The notes under the pieces are model-generated. The model searched no databases. It was given only the letters and a program-made list of their open reading frames with translations, and had not been told where the DNA came from. Source: Campylobacter gracilis (GTDB taxonomy: Bacteria; Campylobacterota; Campylobacteria; Campylobacterales; Campylobacteraceae). From it: DNA of 64,000 nucleotides. The position numbers were made by a program, and so were the translations under genes. Location of the stretch: contig NZ_CP012196.1 of the NCBI RefSeq assembly GCF_001190745.1, positions 434,001-498,000 of the forward strand. Direction: 5' to 3'. Shown here piece after piece: positions 24,956-33,630 of this stretch; the first letter of the stretch is position 1; each line of letters opens with the position of its first letter.

Positions 24956-27051
24956 CTAAAATCTTACTTCCAAATCGACGTAGAAATTTCGTCCAGCACC
25001 CACCACCACAGTCTCGCGCGTGCGGTTTGCGTTGATGTAGTGGCGATCAAAAATATTATTTACGCCAAAGCTTATGTCCGCGCCGTCAAGGACCGGAATA
25101 ACGCCGTTTTTGATCTTGTAGCTTCCTCTAAAATTAGCGATCGTAAAGGACTTATCTACATAAAAATACTCCCTCCCGCGTGCAAAATATGAAGCGGGTT
25201 TGGAGTGAGGTTTGAAATAATGGCTCACCTGAAATCCTAGACTCAAATCTTGCAGCGGCGAATAATCTATGTTCGCGCTTAACTTTTTGGCGTGGTTATT
25301 GATGTTTTCGTGCGTCTTTTATTGTAAATTCTAAGTCGCTCGAAGCTAGCGCCGAAATCAAAGTCCTCGGTTTGGTAGTTTGAGCTTATCTCAAAACCAT
25401 GCCTTTTGGCCTGATCGATGTTTTGATGCTGTCCGTATTGCTGCGAGAAGCCGCCCGGCGGTACGCCTAGATGCGGTAGCGGCTTAACGTCGATCATATC
25501 TTCGATCTTGCCGTTGAAGTAGATAAATTTCATATCGAAGTGATCGTCGGTAAAAATTTGCTCTTTTTTAAAGCTAAATCCAAGCTCGTACTCTTTGACG
25601 GTTTCAGGCTTTAGATCGGGATTTGGGATGTAATAATAATGTATGTTCATCGGCCCTGATTGCGATGTTTCGTGCGGCGTAGGCGCGCGTAAACTCTCGC
25701 TGTATCCCGCTAAAAGCGTAAATTTATCGAAGAGCGTATAGGCAATCGCCGCGCGCGGAGAAAATCTCGAATCTTTAAATTTAGCCGATCTGCCTTTGAT
25801 GTCGCGATCGAATCTATCGTATCTGCCGCCCAAGGTAAGCTCTAAATCATCGTGCAAGCGGATCAGATCCTGCGCGAAAAGCCCGTAACTATTGTATTCA
25901 TTTGGGAAGGAGGCAAAATCCGATAGCACGCCGTTTAGGATATAGGTCGCATCCTCTTGCCGCTTTTCGTAATCGCCACCGAAAGCAAAGCTGTGATTTA
26001 AAAAGCCCGTATCAAATTCCGAGATATTTTTGATCTCCAGCCCCTTGCGATCATCTTTATTGGCGTAATCTAGCGTGCCCGTAGGTTGTTGATCTTTATA
26101 GCCGCGTTTGTACTCGGCTCTGCTTTTATAGGCCTTAAAAGACATATCCACTAGCGGGCTTTGCGGCGTGAAATTCCAATCAAAAACATAATCTCTCTGG
26201 CTTAAATTTCCGCTTACGAAGAGATCTGCATCATTTTGCCATAGTGTCTGCCACATCGTGTGTAAATTTTCGTCGTAATCAAAGGCGCTGAAGCTTATGC
26301 GGTGATCGTCCAAATTCGCGCCGATCTTAAAAAATCCAGTATCGATATGCTCGTTATTAAAGCTCTTGTCGTAGTCCGGGGCATAATGCGTGCCGCCGTC
26401 TGCGAACTTAACGTTGCCGTAGCTTGCGCGCTTGCCGTAGAGTAAAACGTCGATCGGAATCTCCTCACCCTTGCCGTAGACCGCGCCGCGCGTGCTATGC
26501 ATATTGTTTGATTCGAGCCTCTGCCCTAGCATCAAACCTACGCTTTTGCCCTCGCTTAGATAATCGCTCGCGCTTTTAGTTTGCATATTTACGATACCGC
26601 CGATCGCGCCCGAGCCGTGAAGCACGGACGAGGCGCCCTTTATGACCTCGACGCGCTTTAAAATGTCGCTATCGGTGCGAAAGGATGAGATCATATTTGA
26701 GTACATTCCCGCGCTTCTGCGCACGCCGTCTTGCTTGATGATGACGCGCTCGTCGCTTTGATATCCGAATCCGCGGATCTGAAACTGCCTGCCGATCTGA
26801 CGCCCCATATCCATGCTGCCGTCAACTCCCGGTATCTGCATAATCGAATCGATCACGTTGGTTTTGGCTTTCATATCCTTGGGGGTTAAAATTCCGGCCG
26901 AGCCTGCGTATTTTAGGTTATCGACCGCGCTTACCGTCGCTTGCACGACGATTTGGCCCAGATCTTGCGACTTCGTAGCGTTGTTTTCGGCTGCATTCAC
27001 TCCGCCTATTGCGCCTATCGCAAGCGGCACCAATAAAATTTGCTTTTTCAT
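24956..27051 (-). pseudogene. TonB-dependent outer-membrane receptor, interrupted by a frameshift
   Basis: A single receptor gene broken in two frames. The long part (27051-25279) has a signal peptide, a TonB-box-like start (SQDLGQIVVQATVS), a plug domain (VDSIMQIPGVDG-type motif, IRGFG, VEVIKGASSVLHGSGAIGGIVN) and most of the barrel. It runs off frame at about 25317-25320 (AAAA on the coding strand). Adding one A gives NKKTHENINNHAKKLSANID, continuing into SLGFQVSHYF and ending at 24956 with the typical NNIFDRHYIN and terminal Phe (LEVRF). Likely ligand haem or an iron chelate, judging only from family resemblance. Either decayed, or a sequencing error in the A run. No tonB/exbBD genes are adjacent. 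Confidence 0.85.
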
Positions 27052-27111
27052 GCCTCGACCTTTAAAATAAAATTGAAATACATTGTTATATATCTACATA
27101 CTTAAATAAGG

Positions 27112-27128
27112 TTGAAATTTAATTTCAA
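27112..27128. promoter_or_regulatory. Perfect palindrome upstream of the receptor, possible operator
   Basis: TTGAAATT-T-AATTTCAA, 8-bp arms around one base, 61 bases upstream of the receptor ATG in A+T-rich DNA. It could be an iron-regulator (Fur-type) or other operator; the sequence does not match a Fur box well enough to say more. Confidence 0.35.
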
Positions 27129-27129
27129 A

Positions 27130-27529
27130 AATATTTGAAATTTGTTTTTATTGGCGGCAAGTATGCGCTCCGTCTGAGCTACTTCTGCGTTTTGGCTACG
27201 TCATGCCTGCACTCTATTTGCGCCGTTTCTGCCCCCTCCGCTCCGCTTGTATCCACCTACATCACGTCCGTGCTGCCTCTACGCTTTATCTTTTTGTTTC
27301 GATCTGTCTGCGCCGAAATCGAGCGGCTAAATTCGGCGTTTTTTATTGCAACAAAGAGTCTAAATTTAAACGTCCGCGATTTACTTGCGTCTAAATTTAG
27401 GGGCTGCTCTAGTGATTTAAATCTTTCGCTTTTCATAAATTTAGATCGGAATTTATTTGCTTTTTATTTTACAAAGGATAAAATCGCGCCTAAGAGATCG
27501 GTCGATCTAGATTATTTCAGGACTTTTTC
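27130..27529. other. Intergenic region between receptor and yedE
   Basis: About 400 bases. Open frames here are long but lack family features and codon bias, so I see no gene. Promoters for the divergent receptor and yedE genes should lie here. Confidence 0.4.
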
Positions 27530-28591
27530 ATGAATAACGTTAAATGGTACATCATCGCAGGCGCCGTGCTAGGCGTGCCGGGTGCGACGCTGGTGCATTT
27601 CGGAAACCCGGGCAATATGGGCGTTTGCGTCGCTTGTTTTTTGCGCGATACCACGGGCGCGCTGGGCTTTCACCGAGCAGCCGCAGTGCAATACATCCGC
27701 CCGGAGATCATAGGGCTCGTGTTCGGCGGTTTTTTAGCAAGCGTGCTTTGGACGCGCGAGTTTGCGCCGGTTACCGGCAGTTCGCCGTTTGCGAAATTTT
27801 TCCTAGGGATTTTTGCGATGATCGGCTGCCTTGTATTTTTGGGATGCCCGTGGCGCGCGTTTTTGCGCCTAGGCGGCGGCGATTTGACCGCGCTAGCCGG
27901 GTTAGCGGGTCTGATCTGCGGCGTACTCATTGGGTTTTTGCTTAAAAAGCGCGGCTATGAGGCGAGTAAAGAGGCAAGGCTTAGCGGCGCGATCGGAATT
28001 TTGCCCGTGCTACTGGGCGCTGCGCTGCTTGCGGCCTTGGTTTTCGGACTCAAAACGGGCGAGGGCGGCGCGCTTTTTATCTCCGCTAAAGGCCCCGGCG
28101 CGCAACACGCCGCGATAGGCATCTCGCTGGCTGCGGGCATTATCGTGGGTGCCCTGATGCATAGAAGCAAATTTTGCAGCGTCGGCGCGTTCGGTAGAAT
28201 TTTCCGCGGCGATTTTTCGATGTTTTGGGGCGTACTAAGCGTCATCGCGTTTGCAAGCATCGCAAATATCGCGTTTGGGCAATACAAACTCGGCTTTGAA
28301 GGCCAGCCTATCGCACATAACGATTTCGTTTGGAATTTCTTAGGCATGGTGCTCGCAGGACTTTGCTTCAGCCTCAGCGAGGGCTGCCCGGGCAAGCACC
28401 TGGTGCAGGCCGGCACGGGAAATTTAAGCTCGGGCGTCTTCGTCATCGGCATGGCGGCGGGCGCTGCGATCGCGCACAATTTCTTGCTCGCAAGTTCGGC
28501 CAAAGGTATCACCGAGTTCGCTCCTTACGCGGTCGCGATCGGTTTTGTTTTCGCGCTTTACGTAGGGATTTTTCAAAGACGCAGCGCTTAA
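27530..28591 (+). CDS. yedE: YedE-like selenium transport membrane protein (YeeE/YedE family)
   Basis: 353 residues with about ten membrane segments. Seen: family motifs GNPGNMGVCVACFLRDTTGA, the internal-repeat cysteine site HRSKFCSVGAF, and LSEGCPGKHLV, with Cys residues lining a predicted thiosulfate/selenium-compound channel as in YeeE structures. The GxPGNMGxCxxCFxRD start is characteristic of the branch linked to selenium metabolism. Its usual partner YedF lies 34 kb away next to selD, so the selenium genes are scattered here. The next 300 bases hold a strong hairpin but no gene. Confidence 0.85.
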   Translation: MNNVKWYIIAGAVLGVPGATLVHFGNPGNMGVCVACFLRDTTGALGFHRAAAVQYIRPEIIGLVFGGFLASVLWTREFAPVTGSSPFAKFFLGIFAMIGCLVFLGCPWRAFLRLGGGDLTALAGLAGLICGVLIGFLLKKRGYEASKEARLSGAIGILPVLLGAALLAALVFGLKTGEGGALFISAKGPGAQHAAIGISLAAGIIVGALMHRSKFCSVGAFGRIFRGDFSMFWGVLSVIAFASIANIAFGQYKLGFEGQPIAHNDFVWNFLGMVLAGLCFSLSEGCPGKHLVQAGTGNLSSGVFVIGMAAGAAIAHNFLLASSAKGITEFAPYAVAIGFVFALYVGIFQRRSA

Positions 28592-28647
28592 GGATGATAT
28601 TTAATTTCAGAGATCAATCGAATACAAAGGCGGCGTATCTAGCCAAG

Positions 28648-28685
28648 CTCCAGCAGCGTACTTATAAAGAAATACGCTGCTGGAG
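28648..28685 (+). other. Strong 13-bp perfect hairpin downstream of yedE
   Basis: CTCCAGCAGCGTA pairs perfectly with TACGCTGCTGGAG across a 12-base loop. It has no T tract after it and starts 57 bases beyond the yedE stop. It might stabilise the mRNA 3' end, terminate weakly, or be a small element. The rest of 28592-28890 shows nothing else. Confidence 0.6.
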
Positions 28686-28890
28686 CAGAGTGCTCGCTGC
28701 AAGACTGGCGCAAGCAGCTGGAAGTGGAATTTAAGAATTTGTAGCCGTATTCATAACGCGATAAAGCAAATGATAAAAATATATTCCGCGCAAGAAAGAT
28801 TACGATCAATTTTTAAGAGTCGCTCCTTTAAATTTTAAAATTTAAAGGCTTCGCCATTTGAGGCTTCTTTAATTTAAAAATCTTTAATTA

Positions 28891-29799
28891 CTAATTAAAA
28901 CCCAGCCACACGTGGTGCTGGACTTTATTTAAATCAATACCTTTTCTCTTTATAAAAAATTCTTTTATCCTGGCGTAGTCGTCCATAGCTTCTATCGTAA
29001 AGGCGATATCTTTATCCTTGCCTCGGATTATTATATTATCGTAGAATATAAATCTAAGTTGAAATTTAAAAACCAAAAAATATATAAATTTTGAGATGAA
29101 TAAAAACAAAAACGTCAATATCAATATAAAAATTACTTTGGAACTACCTGTTTCTATATATTTTCTTACGCCGATAGCTAATACTAATATGCAGATCAAT
29201 AAAAAAGCGATTATCGTAGCATACGGATCAAATTTTAAGAAAAATCTATAAAAAGCGCCTTGCCTCCTAAGCCACTCATTATCTCTTGCAAAATAGGCTC
29301 TTTTTACATCCTTAAGGTCATCTAAGAATATAGTTTTTTCGGGCATTTTGTTTGTACAATAAGTAACTCGATCATTATAAAATTTTACAAATTTCTTATT
29401 AAAAAAATTTGTAAAATATTCCATTATTATAGGCAATCCGAAAAATGGAAATACTATAAAAAGCTGATTATATCTAGTTTGATTGGGTTCGTATGAATAC
29501 ATAAAAATCATAATCGCAAGCGTGCATACCGTAGCAAGAACTATATAAAAATTCGTCCTATCTTTGAGCGCTAAAGGCTCTTTATTATAATCACGAGCGC
29601 AACTCGGATTTTGTCTGAACTTAGTAAGACTTATGCTTTCGTTTGAATTTGTAGCGAAGCCATTCGTGAGTTTTTCAAATTTAAAATTTTTACTATCAGA
29701 ATTTTCGGCATCAAAATTCCGCCCTGAACCCTGCTCTAAATTTTGACGCCGTTCATTTAAAATTTTATTTAGCTCTTCGAGCCTCTGTTTTTTATTCAT
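28891..29799 (-). CDS. Hypothetical four-helix membrane protein
   Basis: 302 residues, function unknown. Seen: a charged N-terminus with low-complexity NFxxEN segments (residues about 20-70), two membrane segments (FYIVLATVCTLAIMIF, LFIVFPFFGLPIIMEYF), a ~65-residue soluble loop, two more membrane segments (IIAFLLICILVLAIGV, VIFILILTFLFLFISKF), and a C-terminal domain ending in FFIKRKGIDLNKVQHHVWL. The motif RDYNKEPLALKD before the first helix recurs in the broken gene at 30199-30681, and the C-terminal pattern recurs at 29816-30145, so three related genes lie together. Confidence 0.65.
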   Translation of the reverse strand: MNKKQRLEELNKILNERRQNLEQGSGRNFDAENSDSKNFKFEKLTNGFATNSNESISLTKFRQNPSCARDYNKEPLALKDRTNFYIVLATVCTLAIMIFMYSYEPNQTRYNQLFIVFPFFGLPIIMEYFTNFFNKKFVKFYNDRVTYCTNKMPEKTIFLDDLKDVKRAYFARDNEWLRRQGAFYRFFLKFDPYATIIAFLLICILVLAIGVRKYIETGSSKVIFILILTFLFLFISKFIYFLVFKFQLRFIFYDNIIIRGKDKDIAFTIEAMDDYARIKEFFIKRKGIDLNKVQHHVWLGFN

Positions 29800-29815
29800 C
29801 TTTATTCTTTATAGC

Positions 29816-30145
29816 CTACACAAAAATTTGTGGCGGGATTTTATCTAAATTTTTCCCTGTTTTGAGTAGAAAATAGGCTTTTAACTCCCTGTATTCTTTA
29901 CTTGTTAATATGCTTGCTTCGATATAATTACCGTTGCTCATAAAAATAAGGCTGTCGTTTCCTATGTCAAATCCCAAATTTTTCTTAAATCTAAATATGA
30001 TTAAGGGTGCAAACGCCAAAAATAAGGAGATCGGCACAATTAAAATTCCATAAGAAATTTTATTTTTAAAAGTTACTACCAAAGATAAAAGGATTATCCA
30101 CGCGAACGCGACAAAAAATGTTGAAATTTTACCTTTTTTCGTCAT
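29816..30145 (-). CDS. Hypothetical membrane protein related to the downstream gene
   Basis: 109 residues. Seen: two membrane segments (FFVAFAWIILLSLVVTF, YGILIVPISLFLAFAPLIIF) and a C-terminal domain ASILTSKEYRELKAYFLLKTG followed by KNLDKIPPQIF that parallels the end of the 302-residue neighbour (IKEFFIKRKGIDLNKVQ). It looks like the C-terminal half of the same family. It precedes that neighbour by 16 bases, so the two are probably co-transcribed. Whether it is a complete protein or a surviving half is unclear. Confidence 0.55.
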   Translation of the reverse strand: MTKKGKISTFFVAFAWIILLSLVVTFKNKISYGILIVPISLFLAFAPLIIFRFKKNLGFDIGNDSLIFMSNGNYIEASILTSKEYRELKAYFLLKTGKNLDKIPPQIFV

Positions 30146-30198
30146 TTTTAAAGTAGACGGTCCAAAAGTGCGTTTTATTGCAATTATTTCGGATAAAT

Positions 30199-30681
30199 TT
30201 ATAGAGTCGCCCTCTTTTTCTCTGAATAATATTCGATAACTGAATTTTTAAATTTTATATAGCAGGTGCCAAATTTACCAGGAAGTTCTAGCCAGCGTTT
30301 AACGGATCTTGGCGAGTCTTGCCTTGTTCCAAAATCTATGAAATTAAGAAAATACAGAAATGGCGAATAAAATTTAATCATCTCTATTGAGTTATCTTTT
30401 ATGATTATCGGCTCTTTATTGTAATCCCTTGCTTGAGTTTTAAAATTTTGCGAGGGTGTATCAGCGGCGCAAGAGAGATCGCTTTGCAATTTTTATTCAA
30501 CGGCATTCGTAAAATTTCGTTCGCTGGCATTTATAGAATTTCGCCCGCCATCGCTCGTAAATTTTAGCCCGCTGCCCACTAAATTTTGCTTATCGCAATT
30601 TTTATTTTGTAAGAAATCCTTTATATTTTTATCATACCGCGTTTTGCTTATGCCAAACCTAGCAATTTCGTCGTTATGCAT
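30199..30681 (-). pseudogene. Paralogue N-terminus interrupted by a stop codon
   Basis: The frame from 30681 (MHNDEIARFGISKTRYDKN) stops at TAA 30493-30495 and continues in the same frame from 30489 to 30199. The second part has the family segment ARDYNKEPIIIKD and one hydrophobic stretch (FYSPFLYFLNFIDFG). The N-terminal part contains low-complexity SINASERNFTNAVE. The codon is TAA, so it is not selenocysteine. Read as a decayed relative of the 302-residue protein; two short genes are the alternative. Confidence 0.5.
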
Positions 30682-30743
30682 TTGGCTCCTCCTTATATAC
30701 GCTTGATTTATATATAACTATCGCGCGAGTTTGCACGCAGAGA

Positions 30744-32525
30744 TCAGCCTTGCGCATTTTTTAAAATTCGCAAAATTTCGCTTATCTTTTGTGGATCTTT
30801 AATGCCTCGCGCGTCCTCCACGCGGCTGTTTAGATCGATAGCGTATGGGCGCAGTGCGAGTGCCTCACGGATATTTTGCGCGCCGATGCCGCCTGCAAGA
30901 ATAAAAGAGATCGCACCACCTTTGAAAGCGGTGTTACGCTTATCCGCGCTATCATCTTTTGTGGCACCCGGCTTGCTCGCTTCGCCGCCGTCATTTGAAA
31001 TATTTGGCGCGCTCGCCTCATAGTCTCTTGCGCCTCGATCATTGACGCCTTCACTTGTGGGTCTTACACCACTCAGCCGCGCGGTAGCACACGCACTAAA
31101 TTTGCACTCATCGTCATTCTTTGCGACGCGACGATCGGCGCTCGTTTCTTGTTTCGTATTGCCCGATCTAACAATATCATGTGCGCGCTCGCTCGCTTCA
31201 TTGCTATTAGAGGCACAGCACACGTTGCTTACCATCTGGAGCTTCAAATTTCCGTTTTCGCTATGCTCCGCGCAGGAATTGTTGCAGTCGCCGTTTTTAT
31301 CGCGCTTTAAATTCCCCTCGCTATATCCGCTACAGATCGCGCTATGTTTAAGATAGCTCCTTGCGCGGTCTGAGCCTTGAGCCGTGCCTGCTGCATAGCA
31401 TTTTTCGTCGCTTGCTGCATCATTTTGCGTATCGCAGCGCCCGCTAGCCGAGTCACATTTTGTGTCGCCTATGCTTTGAATCGTGCTGCCCGCGCAGTAT
31501 TTTTCATCACGCGTCGCGTCGTATTGTCCTTCGTAGCCAAGCCCAACGCGTCGCAGCAGATCCCAATTAAAACTCACGCCGTTACCGCCCAGGCTTGCTC
31601 CTTTGGCGTCGAATAAGATCCGATCGAAGCTCAAACCCTCAAGCGTAGGCATTTCGGCACCGATGCTTAGCACCTGCCACGCCTCTATGCCTGCCGCGTT
31701 AAGCCGCACTTTGAAATCCGCGCTTATGCATCCATAAATCTGAGCGCAGTCCAGCTCGCAAAGGCTGCAAATTTTTAAAATTTGCTCCTCGTCTAAAGCT
31801 TCCGTATCTAAAATTTCAGAATTTAGATCTTTTACCGAGGCGGACACAGCGCAGTTTGCGTTTAAATTTAAGCTCAAATCCTCGCGCTCGTTTTCGTAAA
31901 ATTTTAAGCCGCCGCTCGTGCCTGCGTAAATTTTATCTTCACAAATTTTTTCGTCGCGAGTTTTGCTGCTAAAATTTTTACATTCGCATGCGGCGGCGCC
32001 GTGTTTTTTGGAGCTCAAAGCAAAGACTCCGACGCACTTTGCGCCGTTTTCATGCGCGATACGTGCGATCTCGCGCGCTGTTTCTACGCTGACGCGGCGT
32101 TTGGAGCTTGATACGAATATCACGCCTAAAAATTCCACGCGCACGCCCGAGCCGTCGCCTTGGCTTCGCAAATCGCTGCCAAAATTTTTATCGCAATCGG
32201 AATTTTGCTCGCACGTAAAATTTGCATAATTTTGTGCGCGGTAGGTAAAATTCTCGTCGTCCTGATTAAAATTTTGCGCGAAATTTTGGCCGTCAGAATT
32301 GAAATTTCGCGTAGCATTCTCGGCGCCCGAATTAAAATTCCGCTCAGAATTTTCGCCGCAAAAATTAGGAGTTTTTATCGAGCTCTCGCTACCCGATTGT
32401 GGTAAATTTTTAGCGTCGTCCGCGCGCTCTAAATTTGCGCATAAAGCCGAGCTGCACGCCAGCACCGCGTGGGCTTCGGCGGCGCTTTTGATGCCGCAAA
32501 TTTTGATCTTACTTCTGTACGACAT
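30744..32525 (-). CDS. trpF: Phosphoribosylanthranilate isomerase with three large low-complexity insertions
   Basis: 593 residues where the family normally has about 200. The TrpF core is recognisable in four pieces: KIKICGIKSAAEA (catalytic Cys) at 6-18; VEFLGVIFVSSSKRRVS and AREIARIAHENGAKCVGVFA at 130-169; CAQIYGCIS, QVLSIGA and FDRILFDAKG (catalytic Asp region) at 260-310; and ISFILAGGIGAQN with IDLNSRVEDARGIKD at 539-577. Between them lie insertions at about 30-127, 172-240 and 330-535, rich in N, D, S, C and repeats such as NFNSDGQNF. All remain in frame. The inserts fall where a (beta/alpha)8 barrel has loops, so activity may persist. It overlaps the upstream methylase gene by 17 bases, at the end of trpE-trpGD-methylase-trpF. 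Confidence 0.9.
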   Translation of the reverse strand: MSYRSKIKICGIKSAAEAHAVLACSSALCANLERADDAKNLPQSGSESSIKTPNFCGENSERNFNSGAENATRNFNSDGQNFAQNFNQDDENFTYRAQNYANFTCEQNSDCDKNFGSDLRSQGDGSGVRVEFLGVIFVSSSKRRVSVETAREIARIAHENGAKCVGVFALSSKKHGAAACECKNFSSKTRDEKICEDKIYAGTSGGLKFYENEREDLSLNLNANCAVSASVKDLNSEILDTEALDEEQILKICSLCELDCAQIYGCISADFKVRLNAAGIEAWQVLSIGAEMPTLEGLSFDRILFDAKGASLGGNGVSFNWDLLRRVGLGYEGQYDATRDEKYCAGSTIQSIGDTKCDSASGRCDTQNDAASDEKCYAAGTAQGSDRARSYLKHSAICSGYSEGNLKRDKNGDCNNSCAEHSENGNLKLQMVSNVCCASNSNEASERAHDIVRSGNTKQETSADRRVAKNDDECKFSACATARLSGVRPTSEGVNDRGARDYEASAPNISNDGGEASKPGATKDDSADKRNTAFKGGAISFILAGGIGAQNIREALALRPYAIDLNSRVEDARGIKDPQKISEILRILKNAQG

Positions 32526-33630
32526 ATAAAAATTCCGTCACGTAAAGCTCGCGCGCGCTTAAATTTCTGCTCGCGCGGTAGGTCGGATAGCGGATCTCTA
32601 TCGTGCGCACGGAGCCGATTTTCGTGAGGTTTTTTAAAAATTCCGCCTTCGAGATAAAGCCCTCGGAATTAAAAGAGATTATTAAAAATTTCGCCGGAAA
32701 TTTCGTCAGAAGCGCGAAAAATTCCTCAGCAGCACTTGATTTTTTATTATATGCCGAGCGGTTCCAGTCTGCGGGGATTCCAGAGACCTTGCTAAGCTCC
32801 GCAGCATTTGGGCACTTGCCATCGTTTATAAAATCCGTGATCAAATTTAGCATAAAATAGTTCGAGCCGTAGGGATGCTGATTGTAGGGCGGATCAAAAT
32901 ACGCGACGTCAAGCTGCGAAAAGCGCTCGCTCGCGCTCTGTGCAAAACGCGCGGCATCCTCTTGAAAGACCGCGCTTTCGCAGGCAAAATTTGAAAGCAC
33001 GGGCAGGCGCAGGGAAATCTCGCCCATTATGCGAGCTAGCGCGTTTTCGCCGCTGCCGCCGAACTTGCCTACGCCCGCTTTGTCCTTGTAAAAGCCCTTA
33101 AAAACGCCGCCCGTGTTTGAGTGGATGCTCGACTCGCTAAGTAGCGGCGCGGTGAAAAAATCGCGAAATTTTTGCGGGATTTTACCGATCTGCTCGCAAA
33201 GCCCGCCCAAAATCAGGGCGTTTCGGCGCGTGTAAAAAGCGCGCTCGCCCGCCTTAATATTCTCATCGTCCTTCGGCGCGTACAGCTCGCTAAAAAAGCT
33301 CTCCTTCGGCGTAAAATTTCTTAAAATTTCGGCGTGCAGCTCGCTCAAATCTCGCCACAGCCCGTCGCTAAAATTTGAAAGATAGCAGGAGTTTATCGCG
33401 CGCGAGTAGCCCTCTAGGTCATTTGCGATAACGAGGTTTGAGTGCGCTTTAGCCAGGCGCGCGACGATGCCGCTGCCGCTGAAGACGTCTGCGAAGCTGA
33501 TCTTGCCCTGCCCAAGCTCCGCCTTAATCTCGCAGATCGCCCGCTCTATCGGCGCTAGCAGCGAGCGCTTGTTGCCCAGATAGCTGATGAGCTGCTCGCT
33601 TAAAAACTCCCTCTTTTCGCCGCTAGTCAT
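32509..33630 (-). CDS. DNA adenine N6-methyltransferase (D12 class), embedded in the trp operon
   Basis: 373 residues. Transfers a methyl group from S-adenosylmethionine to adenine in DNA. Seen: YLGNKRSLLAPI at 17-28 (the D12-class start 'YxGxKrxll'), the AdoMet motif DVFSGSG at 48-54, and motif IV DPPYNQHPYGSNY from 246. ATG abuts the trpGD stop directly and the end overlaps trpF, so it is expressed with tryptophan genes, an odd place for a methylase. No restriction enzyme gene lies beside it, so it may be an orphan (regulatory or protective) methylase. Target sequence unknown. Confidence 0.88.
   Translation of the reverse strand: MTSGEKREFLSEQLISYLGNKRSLLAPIERAICEIKAELGQGKISFADVFSGSGIVARLAKAHSNLVIANDLEGYSRAINSCYLSNFSDGLWRDLSELHAEILRNFTPKESFFSELYAPKDDENIKAGERAFYTRRNALILGGLCEQIGKIPQKFRDFFTAPLLSESSIHSNTGGVFKGFYKDKAGVGKFGGSGENALARIMGEISLRLPVLSNFACESAVFQEDAARFAQSASERFSQLDVAYFDPPYNQHPYGSNYFMLNLITDFINDGKCPNAAELSKVSGIPADWNRSAYNKKSSAAEEFFALLTKFPAKFLIISFNSEGFISKAEFLKNLTKIGSVRTIEIRYPTYRASRNLSARELYVTEFLYVVQK

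Noticed and set aside
27135..27533. 132-codon open frame upstream of yedE
   Set aside because: No motif, atypical codon use, overlaps the yedE start; no family resemblance.
28594..28734. 46-codon frame after yedE
   Set aside because: The ATG is too close to the upstream purines to use them as a ribosome site, and the frame runs through a perfect hairpin; the peptide has no features.
30493..30495. Possible selenocysteine or readthrough codon in the broken membrane-protein gene
   Set aside because: The codon is TAA, not TGA.
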